Assembly: GCA_021781735.1 (NCBI GenBank)
Contig: JAJXWF010000007.1
Location: 1 to 45,728, forward strand
From: Actinomycetes bacterium
GTDB lineage: Bacteria; Actinomycetota; Actinomycetes; Propionibacteriales; Propionibacteriaceae
Reading direction: 5' to 3'
DNA: 45,728 nucleotides
Shown here: positions 28,393 to 38,144 of the stretch, piece after piece
How the letters are laid out: every line of letters starts with the position of its first letter
How positions within the stretch are numbered: position 1 is the stretch's first letter
Position numbers and translations under genes: made by a program
Notes under the pieces: model-generated
Seen by the model: the letters and a program-made list of their open reading frames with translations, nothing else
Told to the model about the DNA's origin: nothing
Database searches by the model: none

Positions 28393-29052
28393 TCACCAGC
28401 CCCGGGCGCGCCACTCGGCGAGGTGGGGACGCTCGGCCGCCACCGTCGTCGAGTCGCCGTGTCCGGGGTGGATGTGGGCGTCCGGGTACACCTCGAACAG
28501 GCGCTTCTCGACGTCGGCGAGGAGCTGATCGAAGTCCCGACCGGATCCGTGGGTGTTGCCGACCCCACCGGGAAACAGGGAGTCGCCCGTGAGGATGTGG
28601 ACCGTTCCGGTGACCGGGCAGGTGTATTCGAGGGCGACGCCGCCCGGCGTGTGGCCTCGCAGTCCGATCACCCGCAGCCGTGACTCGCCGAGGTCGATCG
28701 TGTCGCCGTGGGTGAGCCGTCGCCCCGGCACCACCGGGAGCGTGTCGGCGTCCGTCTCACCGGCGGTGGTGGCCACCCCGGGTCGGCCCGCCAGCGCCGC
28801 CAGCGCGCCAACATGGTCGCGGTGCCGGTGGGTCGTGACGATCAGGTCGAGGCGTCCGCTGCCCTCGTCGACGAGTCGGGCGAGTCGATCGGGATCGGCG
28901 GCGGCGTCCACCAGACACTGCTCCCCGGTCGCGAGGTCGGTGAGCAGGTAGGCGTTGTTGTCCATCGGACCGACTGACGCCTTGCGCAGGTGCAGCCGCG
29001 GCATGGTGATGAGCACCGATGGTCCGCCGGGGGTCACGTGGAAGGTGTCCAT
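28393..29052 (-). CDS. MBL-fold metallo-hydrolase
   Basis: TTHRHRDHVGALAAL, LRGHTPGGVALEY, LTGDSLFPGGVGNTHG, HIHPGHGDSTTVAAERPHLAEW. Confidence 0.92.
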   Translation of the reverse strand: MDTFHVTPGGPSVLITMPRLHLRKASVGPMDNNAYLLTDLATGEQCLVDAAADPDRLARLVDEGSGRLDLIVTTHRHRDHVGALAALAGRPGVATTAGETDADTLPVVPGRRLTHGDTIDLGESRLRVIGLRGHTPGGVALEYTCPVTGTVHILTGDSLFPGGVGNTHGSGRDFDQLLADVEKRLFEVYPDAHIHPGHGDSTTVAAERPHLAEWRARGW

Positions 29053-29107
29053 GTCGCCATTCCACCACGGGCCCACAGACCATGGCCCGTGGTGGAACGG
29101 CCGGGAA

Positions 29108-31369
29108 TCACTGCTGCGAGACCTCCGCCAGGGCGGCCGCGAGCTGAGCCTTGTCGAGGCTCATGCCGAATGAGGCCAGGGCGCTCATCGGGAAATTCCC
29201 GATCACCGCGACCATCTCGGGGTCGGCCAGGATCGCCACTGTTCCGTGTCGCCCGGACCGGAGGATCTCACCGCCGCGGGGGTCGGCCAACCACTCCTGC
29301 AGGGTCGACTCGGCGCTGAGCGGGGCGGCCACCGGCGGGGCGTCGATGGTGATCGATGTGGACGCCGCGATCGTGCGCGAATCGTAGGCGGCTTCGATGA
29401 CGAACTCGCCGGCCTCGACAACCCAGCGGTCGAGCAGGTCGGACCAGTAGGAGAACGCCCGCTGGTCGAGCCGGACGGTGGCGGTCTCGCTCGCGCCCGG
29501 CTGCAGGTCGACCCGGGCGAAGCCCTTGAGCTCGCGAACGGGGCGGCCCGCGGTCGACTCGGGATCGCGGACGTAGATCTGCACGACGTCGGCGCCGGCC
29601 GCGTCGCCGGTGTTGGTGACGGCCACGCTGACCGTTGCCGCGAGCGTCCCGTCGGCGACGGACCCGGTCACCGACACCTGCAGGTCGTCGTAGTCGAACG
29701 TGGTGTACGACATCCCGTAGCCGAACGGGAACGCGACCCCGCGGGCGGCCTTGTCGTAGCCGCGGTAGCCGATGTAGAGGCCTTCGCCGTAGCTCACGTG
29801 GCCCGAGTCGCCCGGGAAGTTGAGGTGCGACGGGTTGTCCTCGAGGCGCAGCGGGAACGTCTCGGCGAGGTGGCCCGACGGGTTCACCGCTCCGATGAGC
29901 ACGTCGACGACCGCCGACCCGGACGCCTGACCGCCCAGCCAGGCCTCGACGAGGCCCTTGACGTGCGGCGTCACCTGCCCCAGTTCGATGGTGGAGCCGT
30001 TGGCCAGCACGACGACGAGGTGGGGGTTGGCCGCGCGGAGGCGTGCCAGCAGGCCGAGCTGGCTCTCGGGCAGACGCATGTGGGTGCGGTCGAATCCCTC
30101 GGACTCGTAGCTGCCCGGAAGCCCGAGGAAGGCCACGACCACGTCGGCCGCCGAGGCGGCGGTCACGGCCTCGTCGGCCAGGACGTCATCGTGCGCGGGG
30201 TCGTCGACGCCGAAACCGGCGGCGAAGGTGACCTCGGGGAAGGCGGCGGTGAGGGCGTCGAGGGCGGTGTCGATCCGGGTGGGGTTCACCTGGGAGCTGC
30301 CCGCCCCTTGGAACCTCGGGGTGCGGGCGAACTCGCCGATGACTGCGAGCCGGCGGTCGGTGGCCAGGGGAAGGATGTTGTCGTCGTTCTTCAGGAGCAC
30401 CACCGAGGTTGCCGCGGCCTCGCGGGCAAGCGCGTGGTGGGCGTCCAGGTCGGCGGTCTCGTGGAGCTCGAGCACATGGGACCCCTTGGCCACCAGCGTG
30501 AGGACGGCGCGGGCCCGGTCGGTGACCACCTGCTCGTCGAGTTCGCCGGAGCGTACGGCGTCCACGAGTTCGGCGGGGCTGCCCGCGGTCGGGGGCATCT
30601 CGAGGTCGAGTCCCGCTTTCGCCGCGGGCACCCGGTGGTAGACGGCGCCCCAGTCGCTGACGACGAGTCCCCGGAAGCCCCACTCGTCGCGCAGCACATC
30701 GGTGAGCAGCCACGTGTTCTCCGACGACGACACGCCGTTGATCTTGTTGTAGCTGCACATGATCGTCCACGGCTGGGACGCGGTGACGACCCGCTCGAAC
30801 GCGGGCAGATAGATCTCCCGCAGCGCCCGCATCGACACGTCGGCGCTGACCCGCAGGCGGTCGGTCTCCTGGTTGTTCGCGGCGAAGTGCTTGACCGAGA
30901 CACCGACGCCGCGGGACTGGATGCCGTCGACGATGCCGACCGCGAGCTCGCCGGCGAGGAAGGGGTCCTCGCTGAAGTACTCGAAGTTGCGTCCGCACAG
31001 GGGCGATCGCTTCATGTTGATGCCCGGCCCGAGGATCACCGACAGGTTGATCGCGCGGGCCTCCTCGGCGAGGGCCTCGCCGATCCGGCGCAGCAGTGCG
31101 GGGCTCCACGACGACGCGATCGCCGCCGCGGTCGGGAAGCAGGTGGCCGGCAGGCTACCGCCGAGGCCGACGTGGTCGCCGCCGTCACCGGTGTCGGGCT
31201 GGGCCCGCAGCCCGTGCGGGCCGTCGGAGACCATGATCCGCGGGACCCCGAGCCGCTCGATCGGTTGCGTGTACCAGAAGTGCGAGCCGCTCGTGAGTGA
31301 GGCCTTCTCCTCGAGGCTCAGCTGGGACAGGACGGACTCGACTTCGAACGAGTGCGGGGTGGACGACAT
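29108..31369 (-). CDS. glycoside hydrolase family 3 beta-glucosidase (fibronectin III-like C-terminal domain)
   Basis: MVSDGPHGLRAQ, SVKHFAANNQETDRLRVSADVSMRALREIYLPAFE, RGLVVSDWGAVYHRV, VVLLKNDDNILPL, FPFGYGMSYTTFDY. Confidence 0.95.
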   Translation of the reverse strand: MSSTPHSFEVESVLSQLSLEEKASLTSGSHFWYTQPIERLGVPRIMVSDGPHGLRAQPDTGDGGDHVGLGGSLPATCFPTAAAIASSWSPALLRRIGEALAEEARAINLSVILGPGINMKRSPLCGRNFEYFSEDPFLAGELAVGIVDGIQSRGVGVSVKHFAANNQETDRLRVSADVSMRALREIYLPAFERVVTASQPWTIMCSYNKINGVSSSENTWLLTDVLRDEWGFRGLVVSDWGAVYHRVPAAKAGLDLEMPPTAGSPAELVDAVRSGELDEQVVTDRARAVLTLVAKGSHVLELHETADLDAHHALAREAAATSVVLLKNDDNILPLATDRRLAVIGEFARTPRFQGAGSSQVNPTRIDTALDALTAAFPEVTFAAGFGVDDPAHDDVLADEAVTAASAADVVVAFLGLPGSYESEGFDRTHMRLPESQLGLLARLRAANPHLVVVLANGSTIELGQVTPHVKGLVEAWLGGQASGSAVVDVLIGAVNPSGHLAETFPLRLEDNPSHLNFPGDSGHVSYGEGLYIGYRGYDKAARGVAFPFGYGMSYTTFDYDDLQVSVTGSVADGTLAATVSVAVTNTGDAAGADVVQIYVRDPESTAGRPVRELKGFARVDLQPGASETATVRLDQRAFSYWSDLLDRWVVEAGEFVIEAAYDSRTIAASTSITIDAPPVAAPLSAESTLQEWLADPRGGEILRSGRHGTVAILADPEMVAVIGNFPMSALASFGMSLDKAQLAAALAEVSQQ

Positions 31370-31435
31370 GATGAACCTTTCGCGGCGTCGTTGCGGCGGA
31401 TCGGACCGGGACGGAGTGAACCCGCATCCAACTAG

Positions 31436-31449
31436 TTACCAAATGGTAA
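31436..31449. promoter_or_regulatory. candidate operator TTACCA-AA-TGGTAA overlapping a putative GH3 promoter -10
   Basis: perfect 6-bp arms; on the minus strand TTGCGA-(17 nt)-TACCAT is a plausible -35/-10 pair with the -10 inside the palindrome. Confidence 0.55.
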
Positions 31450-31523
31450 GCTAATCGGCACGAGTTCGCAACACCCTGCCGACGTGGTCGGAGAGGGCTT
31501 GTCCGGACGGCACAATGGGTCCC

Positions 31524-32480
31524 ATGCGCGCCGACGACATCACCCGGTGTTCTCTCCAGTGGAGGGGGTCCACCCATCCCACCGCGGGAACCTCACCGAC
31601 CGCCGGGTTCTGGATCGCGGTCGAGCAGCCGGGGCCGTGGGGCCGCTCCGCGCTGATCCAGTCGGGGCTCGACCCCGAACTCGGCGGACGGCTCGATGCC
31701 GCGGTCGGGGCCATGGGCGGCAAGGTCGTGCTGATCCGACGCCCCCACACGCGGGTGGCTGACCTGCCCGAGACCCGAACCGTGTTCGTGGCCGGCAACT
31801 TCCTCATGACGCCGTGGCTCGGGCGCCGTGACGTCGGCGAGGCCGAGCTTCCGGGCGTCCTCGACGACCTCATCGGGAAATTGCCACACCTCGCGTCGGC
31901 GTCGCGGCCGCCGGCCGGGTTCCACCCGGCACCGCCGGTGCTGTTCATCTGCACCAATGGCAAGCGCGACCGGTGCTGCGCGATCGAGTCGCGCCCGATC
32001 GCCGAGGCCGCCACGCGGGAGGTCGGCGCGGCGCGCGTGTGGGAGTCCTCCCACCTGAACGGCCACCGCTTCGCCCCCACCGCGGTCGTGCTTCCCACGG
32101 CGCAGATGTTCGCGTGGGTCACCGAGACGCTCGCACTCGATGCGCTGGCCGGGGCGGCGTCCGGACGCCTCGTGCTGCCGGGCGCCCGCCATGAGCGCGG
32201 CCGCACGGCCCTGCCACGGCCGCTGCAGGCGGTCGACATCGCCCTGCGCACCGCGATCGGTGAGACCGATCCCACCGCCCTGGCCTTCGAGGGCGACGCC
32301 GAGGGCGACGCCGTCGAGTGGCTCGGGCGCACGGCACGCGTGGGGGTCACCCATCGCGATGGACGCCGCTGGCTCTACGAGGTCGGCGCCCAGGGCGCGC
32401 CCGACCTGCCGGAGTCGTGCGGAAAGGCGCCTGCGCCCGTCGCCGAGTGGGTGACGGTCAACCCCACCGGCGAACCGTGA
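31524..32480 (+). CDS. sucrase/ferredoxin-like family protein
   Basis: VLFICTNGKRDRCCAIESRPIAEAA, VWESSHLNGHRFAPTAVVLPTAQMF. Confidence 0.88.
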   Translation: MRADDITRCSLQWRGSTHPTAGTSPTAGFWIAVEQPGPWGRSALIQSGLDPELGGRLDAAVGAMGGKVVLIRRPHTRVADLPETRTVFVAGNFLMTPWLGRRDVGEAELPGVLDDLIGKLPHLASASRPPAGFHPAPPVLFICTNGKRDRCCAIESRPIAEAATREVGAARVWESSHLNGHRFAPTAVVLPTAQMFAWVTETLALDALAGAASGRLVLPGARHERGRTALPRPLQAVDIALRTAIGETDPTALAFEGDAEGDAVEWLGRTARVGVTHRDGRRWLYEVGAQGAPDLPESCGKAPAPVAEWVTVNPTGEP

Positions 32481-33442
32481 CCCGGGCCGGCGCCGATGAC
32501 CAGCAGCTTCGGGTGCTGGTCGGGGTCGCGGACCGTCTCGACATGATCGGACGCCTCGTCCGCGGCCCGGGCGATCCCACCCACCGGCGGGCCGGGTCCG
32601 GGTGGTGGCGGGCGTCGGTCACGCCCGACGGGGGAGTGCTCATGCATCTCGCCCCGCGGGGCGGCGATGTCGAGGCGCGAGCGTGGGGTCCGGGTGCCGC
32701 GTGGGCCCTGTGCCAGTGCCCGCGGCTGCTCGGATGCCACGACGATCCGGCCGGTTTCGCCCCCGATCACCCGGCGCTGCGGGAGCGATGGCGCCGTCAT
32801 CCCCACCTGCGGGTCGGCGCCACCGACCGGGTCTGTGAGACCCTGCTGCCCACGATCATCGAGCAGAAGGTCACCGGAGCCGAGGCGTTCCGCTCGATCC
32901 GGCTCCTGACCCTGCGCTTCGCCGAACCGGCGCCCGGACCCGCGGGGGTGTCGGGCCATCCGGCGTCCGGGATGCGGCTGCCGCTGATCCCGCGCCAGTG
33001 GGCCGCGATCCCGTCCTGGGACTACCTGCGGGCCGGCGTCGAGCAGAAGCGTTCGGCTACCGTGGTCGGCGCGGCCCGCCGGGCGGCGGCCCTCGAGCGG
33101 ATCGACGTGGGGGGAGCAGACGTGGCCCTGCGCTCCGTCCCGGGGGTCGGCGAATGGACCTCGGCGATCACCCGGCAGCAGGCGTTCGGAGATCCCGACG
33201 CCTGGAGCGTTGGCGACTACCACGTGCCCCGGGCGATCGGCCGGGCGCTACTCGGCCGCGACCCGGTCGATGCCACCGAGGTGGCGGCCGCGCTCGAGCC
33301 CTACCGCGGTCACCGCTACCGCGTCGAGCAACTGATCGCGCGAGGCGTCCGGGTGGAGCGGCACGGGCCGCGCCGGTCACTCCCGACGCATCTGCCCTGG
33401 GACTGCCGGCCGCCCCGCCGAGGGGACGCCGGAGTGGCGTGA
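32477..33442 (+). CDS. HhH-type DNA-3-methyladenine glycosylase family protein
   Basis: TLLPTIIEQKVTGAEAFRSIRLL, LRSVPGVGEWTSAITRQQAFGDPDAWSVGDYHVP; GTG start overlaps preceding TGA (GTGA). Confidence 0.88.
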   Translation: MTRAGADDQQLRVLVGVADRLDMIGRLVRGPGDPTHRRAGSGWWRASVTPDGGVLMHLAPRGGDVEARAWGPGAAWALCQCPRLLGCHDDPAGFAPDHPALRERWRRHPHLRVGATDRVCETLLPTIIEQKVTGAEAFRSIRLLTLRFAEPAPGPAGVSGHPASGMRLPLIPRQWAAIPSWDYLRAGVEQKRSATVVGAARRAAALERIDVGGADVALRSVPGVGEWTSAITRQQAFGDPDAWSVGDYHVPRAIGRALLGRDPVDATEVAAALEPYRGHRYRVEQLIARGVRVERHGPRRSLPTHLPWDCRPPRRGDAGVA

Positions 33443-33734
33443 CCTGTGGGACGCCGGGATGGCGGATCTGTGGGAACCCCGGGGATGCGTGATCCGCGGG
33501 GACCCCGGGGAGGCGTGATCCGCGGGGACGCCGGGGAGGCGTGCGCCGTAGGGCCGCCGGGGAGGCGCGATCTGTGGGACGCCGGGGTGGCGGATCTGTG
33601 GGACGCCGGGGTGGCGGATCGGTGGGGACGTCGGGGAGGCGTGACCTGTTGGCCGCCGGGGAGGCGCGATCTGTGGGGACGTCGGGGTGGCGGATCGGTG
33701 GGGACGTCGGGGTGGCACGGGTGGGCGGATCAGC
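33422..33734. repeat. about 12 degenerate tandem units of roughly 25 bp, consensus G(G)GGACGCCGGGGwGGCGkGATCtGT
   Basis: units aligned by eye; first unit overlaps the 3' end and stop codon of the DNA glycosylase gene. Confidence 0.88.
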
Positions 33735-33790
33735 ACGGCAGGCAGGTGCGTACCGAGCGGCGTCCCAGTTGACCGCGCGCGGGGCTGGGC

Positions 33791-33952
33791 GGCTGGCGAT
33801 TTCGCCGGTTGTGCTGGCGATGTCTGCTGAGTTGCTGGCGATGTCTGCTGATGTGGCGTTGTTTTCGCCAGCCGCAGCAGTGTTCGCCAGCCGTTGAGAC
33901 GGCTCCCGTTGCTTTCGCCGGCCGTTGAGACGCCGCCCGGTGTCGCCGGCCG
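33791..33952 (+). repeat. dispersed intergenic element, copy 1: GCTGGCGA x3 (21-bp spacing) followed by TCGCC(A/G)GC x4
   Basis: motif starts at 33792, 33813, 33834 (direct) and 33865, 33884, 33915, 33943 (inverted); 103-bp core matches the reverse complement of copy 2. Confidence 0.9.
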
Positions 33953-34028
33953 TGCGGACGCTGCTGGCAGCGGTCTCGCGAAGCCGACCCGGTGCTCAGT
34001 CTCTGCGCGACTGATCCCGGCCCCCAGT

Positions 34029-34049
34029 CCCGGACGCGTCGCGTCCCGG
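34029..34049 (-). terminator. hairpin terminator candidate downstream of the histidine kinase gene
   Basis: CCcGGACGCG-T-CGCGTCCcGG inverted repeat just past the minus-strand stop at 34062. Confidence 0.5.
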
Positions 34050-34061
34050 CCCCTCGACGGG

Positions 34062-35516
34062 TTATTGGCTGCGCCCGGCGGACACCGGGGTGTCAGCACC
34101 GGCTTGCGTTTCCTGAGCCTCGGGGCTGGGGGGAAGGTCGACGATGAACTCGGCTCCGCCGCCGGGCACGTTGCCGGCGGTGACCCTGCCGCCGTGGGCG
34201 AGGATCGTGTGGGCGACGATCGACAGGCCGAGTCCGGTGCCCGGCGTGTTCCGGGCCCGGTCGCTGCGGTAGAACCTGTCGAACACGTGGGCGAGATCGT
34301 CCTCGGCGATCCCCGGCCCCTCGTCGGCGATGCGCAACTGGTTTCCCTGCAGGTGGACGTGCACGGTGCCCTGCGGTGGGGAGAACTTCACCGCGTTGTC
34401 GAGCAGGTTCGTCACGGCCCGCTCGAGGGTGTCCGGTTCGCCGACGATGTACAGCGGTTCGAGTTGCACATCGAAGCGCAGTCCGGGCCCCCGTCGACGG
34501 GCTCGGATGATCGCCGACTCGACGATGTCCCGGAAGTCCAGGGGTTCGGGGCTGGCGGCCACCGGATCCTCGCGGGACAGTTGGACGAGGTCTCCGACGA
34601 GCGAGGTGAATTCGCCCAGTTGGGCGGCGATGTCGCGCAGGATCTCGCTGCGGGCCCCCTCGGGCAGCATGCCCGTCTTGTCGTCGGCGACGAGCAGTTC
34701 GATGTTGGTGCGCATCGACGTCAGGGGGGTGCGCAACTCGTGACCGGCGTCGGCGATGAGCCGCCGCTGGCGTTCACGCGACGACTGCAGCGTGTTGACC
34801 ATCGTGTTGAACGATCGGGTGACCTCGGCCAGTTCGTCGTTGCCCTCGACATCGACGGGGCGCAACTCGTCGGTCTCGGTGACCCGGGCCAGTGCCCGCG
34901 ACACCTGCCTCACCGGCGCCAGCGCCGATTCGGACGCCGACCAGCCGAGCGCGATCGCGACAAGGCTTCCGGCCACACCCACGATGAGCAGGGCAATGCG
35001 CAGCGACCGCAGTACGGCGTCCGTCGGTGCGGTCGAGCGGGCCAACACCAGCGCAGCCGGAGTGCCGCCGCCGAGATTGATCGGCACGGCCACCATGCGG
35101 TACCGGGTGCCGGAGGGTCCGATCATGGTCCGAGAACTGGTTCCGGTGCCCGTGCGGGCGACGGCCAGTTCCTGAGGACCCGGGTCGAGGTTGACGGTGG
35201 CGTCCTGGACGCGGATCACGTCGCCGTTGGCCTGAAGCACGAACAGCGCGACGTTGGCCGCGTTGAGCGCGTCGTTGTTGAGCCCGCCCATGCCCTCGAC
35301 GTCATCGGCGATGCGCGGGGACATGAACCCGGCGACGGTGATCAGCTCGTTGTCGAGTTGGTTCAACAGGCTCGTGCGGGTGACGATGTACGCCGTCACG
35401 GCCACGGCGAGCACGGTGCCGAACACGCACAGCGAGATGAGGATCCCGATGGCGCGGCGCAGCGTCCGGGCCGGGCGCCAACCCAGCCACTGACGGATCG
35501 GGCGCGCAGGGATCAC
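34062..35516 (-). CDS. HAMP-domain sensor histidine kinase (MprB-like)
   Basis: TM-sensor-TM, [28 protein letters not shown]-box, [16 protein letters not shown]-box, [39 protein letters not shown]. Confidence 0.95.
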   Translation of the reverse strand: MIPARPIRQWLGWRPARTLRRAIGILISLCVFGTVLAVAVTAYIVTRTSLLNQLDNELITVAGFMSPRIADDVEGMGGLNNDALNAANVALFVLQANGDVIRVQDATVNLDPGPQELAVARTGTGTSSRTMIGPSGTRYRMVAVPINLGGGTPAALVLARSTAPTDAVLRSLRIALLIVGVAGSLVAIALGWSASESALAPVRQVSRALARVTETDELRPVDVEGNDELAEVTRSFNTMVNTLQSSRERQRRLIADAGHELRTPLTSMRTNIELLVADDKTGMLPEGARSEILRDIAAQLGEFTSLVGDLVQLSREDPVAASPEPLDFRDIVESAIIRARRRGPGLRFDVQLEPLYIVGEPDTLERAVTNLLDNAVKFSPPQGTVHVHLQGNQLRIADEGPGIAEDDLAHVFDRFYRSDRARNTPGTGLGLSIVAHTILAHGGRVTAGNVPGGGAEFIVDLPPSPEAQETQAGADTPVSAGRSQ

Positions 35517-36205
35517 GGGGGTGTTTCACGCAGGACGTAACCGATGCCGCGGACGGTGTGGATGAGCCGGGGCTCATTCTCCTGCTCGAGCTTGCGGCGG
35601 ACGTACCCGATGTACACCTCGAGCGAGTTGGCGGTGGTGGGGAAGTCGTATCCCCACACCTCGTTGAGCAGCCAGTTGCGTTCGAGCACCCGGCGTGGGT
35701 GCTCCATGAAGACGTGGAGCAGCGCGAATTCGGTGCGGGTGAGGCTGATCCGGCGGCCCCGGCGGGTGACCTCCCGGCTCTGCGTGTCGAGCACGAGATC
35801 CTCGAACACCAGGGTCTGGTCCTCCGCATCGCGGTCGGGTCGCTGGCGTCGTGTGAGTGCCCGAAGGCGCGCGAGCAGTTCGTCGAGCGCGAAGGGTTTG
35901 ACCATGTAGTCGTCGGCGCCGGCATCGAGACCGTCGACCCGGTCGCCGACCGCATCGCGGGCCGTGAGGATGAGGATCGGCACGTCGTTGCCGGTGCTGC
36001 GCAGCATCCGGGTGGCCTCGAGTCCGTCGAGCCGGGGCATCATGACGTCCATGACGACGGCGTCCGGCCGGATCGCGGACAGTTTCGCGAGCGCCTCGAG
36101 TCCGTCGGTGGCGGTGCTCACCTCGTAGCCGCTGTATTGCAGCGAGCGCGCCAAGGAGTCGCGGACGGCCTGATCGTCGTCCACCACGAGGATGTGCATG
36201 GTCAT
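35513..36205 (-). CDS. OmpR/PhoB-family response regulator (MprA-like)
   Basis: [46 protein letters not shown]-terminal winged helix [34 protein letters not shown]. Confidence 0.95.
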   Translation of the reverse strand: MTMHILVVDDDQAVRDSLARSLQYSGYEVSTATDGLEALAKLSAIRPDAVVMDVMMPRLDGLEATRMLRSTGNDVPILILTARDAVGDRVDGLDAGADDYMVKPFALDELLARLRALTRRQRPDRDAEDQTLVFEDLVLDTQSREVTRRGRRISLTRTEFALLHVFMEHPRRVLERNWLLNEVWGYDFPTTANSLEVYIGYVRRKLEQENEPRLIHTVRGIGYVLRETPP

Positions 36206-36266
36206 AGCTTGCCATCCCCACGGCGGCAGTGCTCAACCAGACATGCCCGCGGGCGGGGCTGCCACC

Positions 36267-37130
36267 TCAATGACGCGCCTCCGGCGGGTCGGTCGCCAGA
36301 GGCGCCTCGGCGGCGTCGGGGTGCTCGGAGTGCGGGTGCGGTGGGATGTGCCGCGGGAGCTGGCTCGGCTTGACCGTGGAGTGCGGGTCCTCGAGGGCGG
36401 GGGGGTCGGCCGGCGAGGCCGGTGGCGCCTGCTCGTGGCTGATCATCACGTGCGCACCATCCTTCTGCAGCCAGTAGACCCGCCCGGCGCCGATGATGCT
36501 GGTGCGCCCGGACGCCGGATCGACCGCGAGGCAGGTGCCCTCGTCGATCGTGACCGCGGTGTGGGCGGGGGACGCCTCGAGCGCGGCCAGTGCGACCTCG
36601 AGGTTGGACCACACGTCACTGTGCGTCTCGACCGAGGGGCCGATGAGGGCGAGCCCGTCACGGATCGTGAGCTCCTCGAGTCCCTCGCCGACGATCTCCG
36701 GCGCCAGCACGCGTCCCTGGTACTTCCACCCGCCGACGATCGCATGCCGGGCCACGATCATCGCGCCGGCGGAGTAGCCGAGGTAGGGCATGCCGCCCCG
36801 GACGAGGGTGGAGATGGCGTCGCGCCGGGGGATGAGCGCGTCGAGGTAGCCCGGTGTCCATCCGCCGCAGACGACGAGCCCGGCGAGCCGTTCGAACCCG
36901 TCGGGCCACACCGTGGCCCCCTCGTCGTCGAGGAAGATCGGTTCGATCACCGCCTCGGGCCACCGTTTGAGGATCGGTTGTGCGTAGTCGGGCAGGAACT
37001 GTTCGGCCTCGTCCTCGCTTCCGAGGGCGGCGATCGCGATCACCCCGCCGCGGCGTCTGGCGTCCTCGACGAACTGGTCGTGCACTTCGTCGAGACTCTC
37101 GGACGGTCCACTTCCCACAAGGAACAACAT
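36267..37130 (-). CDS. peptidase S51 / cyanophycinase-like (type 1 glutamine amidotransferase-like fold)
   Basis: VVCGGWTPGYLDAL, PYLGYSAGAMIVARHAIVGGWKY nucleophile elbow. Confidence 0.85.
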   Translation of the reverse strand: MLFLVGSGPSESLDEVHDQFVEDARRRGGVIAIAALGSEDEAEQFLPDYAQPILKRWPEAVIEPIFLDDEGATVWPDGFERLAGLVVCGGWTPGYLDALIPRRDAISTLVRGGMPYLGYSAGAMIVARHAIVGGWKYQGRVLAPEIVGEGLEELTIRDGLALIGPSVETHSDVWSNLEVALAALEASPAHTAVTIDEGTCLAVDPASGRTSIIGAGRVYWLQKDGAHVMISHEQAPPASPADPPALEDPHSTVKPSQLPRHIPPHPHSEHPDAAEAPLATDPPEARH

Positions 37131-37173
37131 GCGCCCAGCTTATGGCCGTGCCGGCCCTCGGCGCCGGGACGGA

Positions 37174-37650
37174 TCAGCGGAGATTACGGACCGCCCCGAT
37201 GATTCCGGGCATGGCCCGCTCGATCGCGTCGAGCGTGTCGAGGAAGTCGCCGTGGTCGCCGTACCACGGGTCGGGGAGCGGAGCTCCCGGCTCTGCGTGG
37301 GGGTCGAAGTCGCTGATCAGCCGGATGTTGTCGGCGTCGGACATGAGCCGTCGCAGGTGGGAGGCGTGATGCTGTTCGGCCGCGATGACCAGATCGGCTC
37401 GCCGGATGTCGTCGGCGGTGATCTGCCTGGCCCGGTGGCCGGCGGCTTCGTAGCCGGCGTCCTCGAGGACCCGCTTCGCGCGGCGGTCCATCGGGTTCGC
37501 CACCTCTTCGTCGCTCACCCCGGCACTGCTGATCAGGGCGTTGACGTCGGCGTCGAAGAACCATTGTCGGGCGACCCGCTCGGCCATCGGGCTGCGGCAG
37601 ATGTTCCCCCAGCACACGAACACGAGACGAGGCGCGCCCTCATCGCTCAC
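37174..37650 (-). CDS. low-molecular-weight protein-tyrosine phosphatase
   Basis: LVFVCWGNICRSPMAERVARQWF (CX5R-type P-loop) and DPWYGDHGDFLDTLDAIERA; GTG start overlapping upstream stop. Confidence 0.93.
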   Translation of the reverse strand: MSDEGAPRLVFVCWGNICRSPMAERVARQWFFDADVNALISSAGVSDEEVANPMDRRAKRVLEDAGYEAAGHRARQITADDIRRADLVIAAEQHHASHLRRLMSDADNIRLISDFDPHAEPGAPLPDPWYGDHGDFLDTLDAIERAMPGIIGAVRNLR

Positions 37651-38015
37651 GAGCGGTCCTTCAGCGTGAACCCGAGCAGCCAGCTCACCACCGCGACGAG
37701 CAACGCACCGATGAACGCGGCGTACCAGTCGGTCACATGCCACGGGACGCCGAGATGGGTGCAGATCACGCTGGTGAGCATCAGCATGCACGCGTTGATC
37801 ACCCAGACGAACAGTCCGAGGGTGATCAGGATGAGGCAGCCGGTGAAGAACTTGAAGACCGGCTTGACCAGGCTGTTCAGCACGCCGAAGACGGCGGCGA
37901 CGATCACCAGGGTGATGGCCCGCTGGGTGTAGCCGCCACCCTGCATGACGATGCCGGGGATCAGCCAGGTGGCCAGGGCCAGGGCCGCGGCGTTGGCGAC
38001 GAACCGAGCGATCAT
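37647..38015 (-). CDS. phage holin family / YvlD-like small membrane protein
   Basis: MIARFVANAAALALATWLIPGIVMQGGGYTQRAITLVIVAAVFGVLNSLVKPVFKFFTGCLILITLGLFVWVINACML. Confidence 0.85.
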   Translation of the reverse strand: MIARFVANAAALALATWLIPGIVMQGGGYTQRAITLVIVAAVFGVLNSLVKPVFKFFTGCLILITLGLFVWVINACMLMLTSVICTHLGVPWHVTDWYAAFIGALLVAVVSWLLGFTLKDRS

Positions 38016-38144
38016 GTTCGATAGCCTACCCAGCCCCACGTCCACCGGCGCGCGCGCCGCGGGCCCGCTCCGGCGGGGGAGCAGCGGGTTCCACCGGTGT
38101 CCCGAACACTCGCCGCCGTCGGTCGGTTCTGCCAAGATCGGCAC

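Noticed and set aside
29246-31300. 684-aa plus-strand ORF
   Set aside because: Antisense to the well-supported GH3 gene; shadow ORF.
33422-33734. 25-bp array as a coding repeat (for example the minus-strand ORF 33377-34099 with RHPGVPQI units)
   Set aside because: Unit length varies (24-26 bp) and is not a multiple of 3, so frames rotate through the array; the ORF is open only because the DNA is GC-rich.
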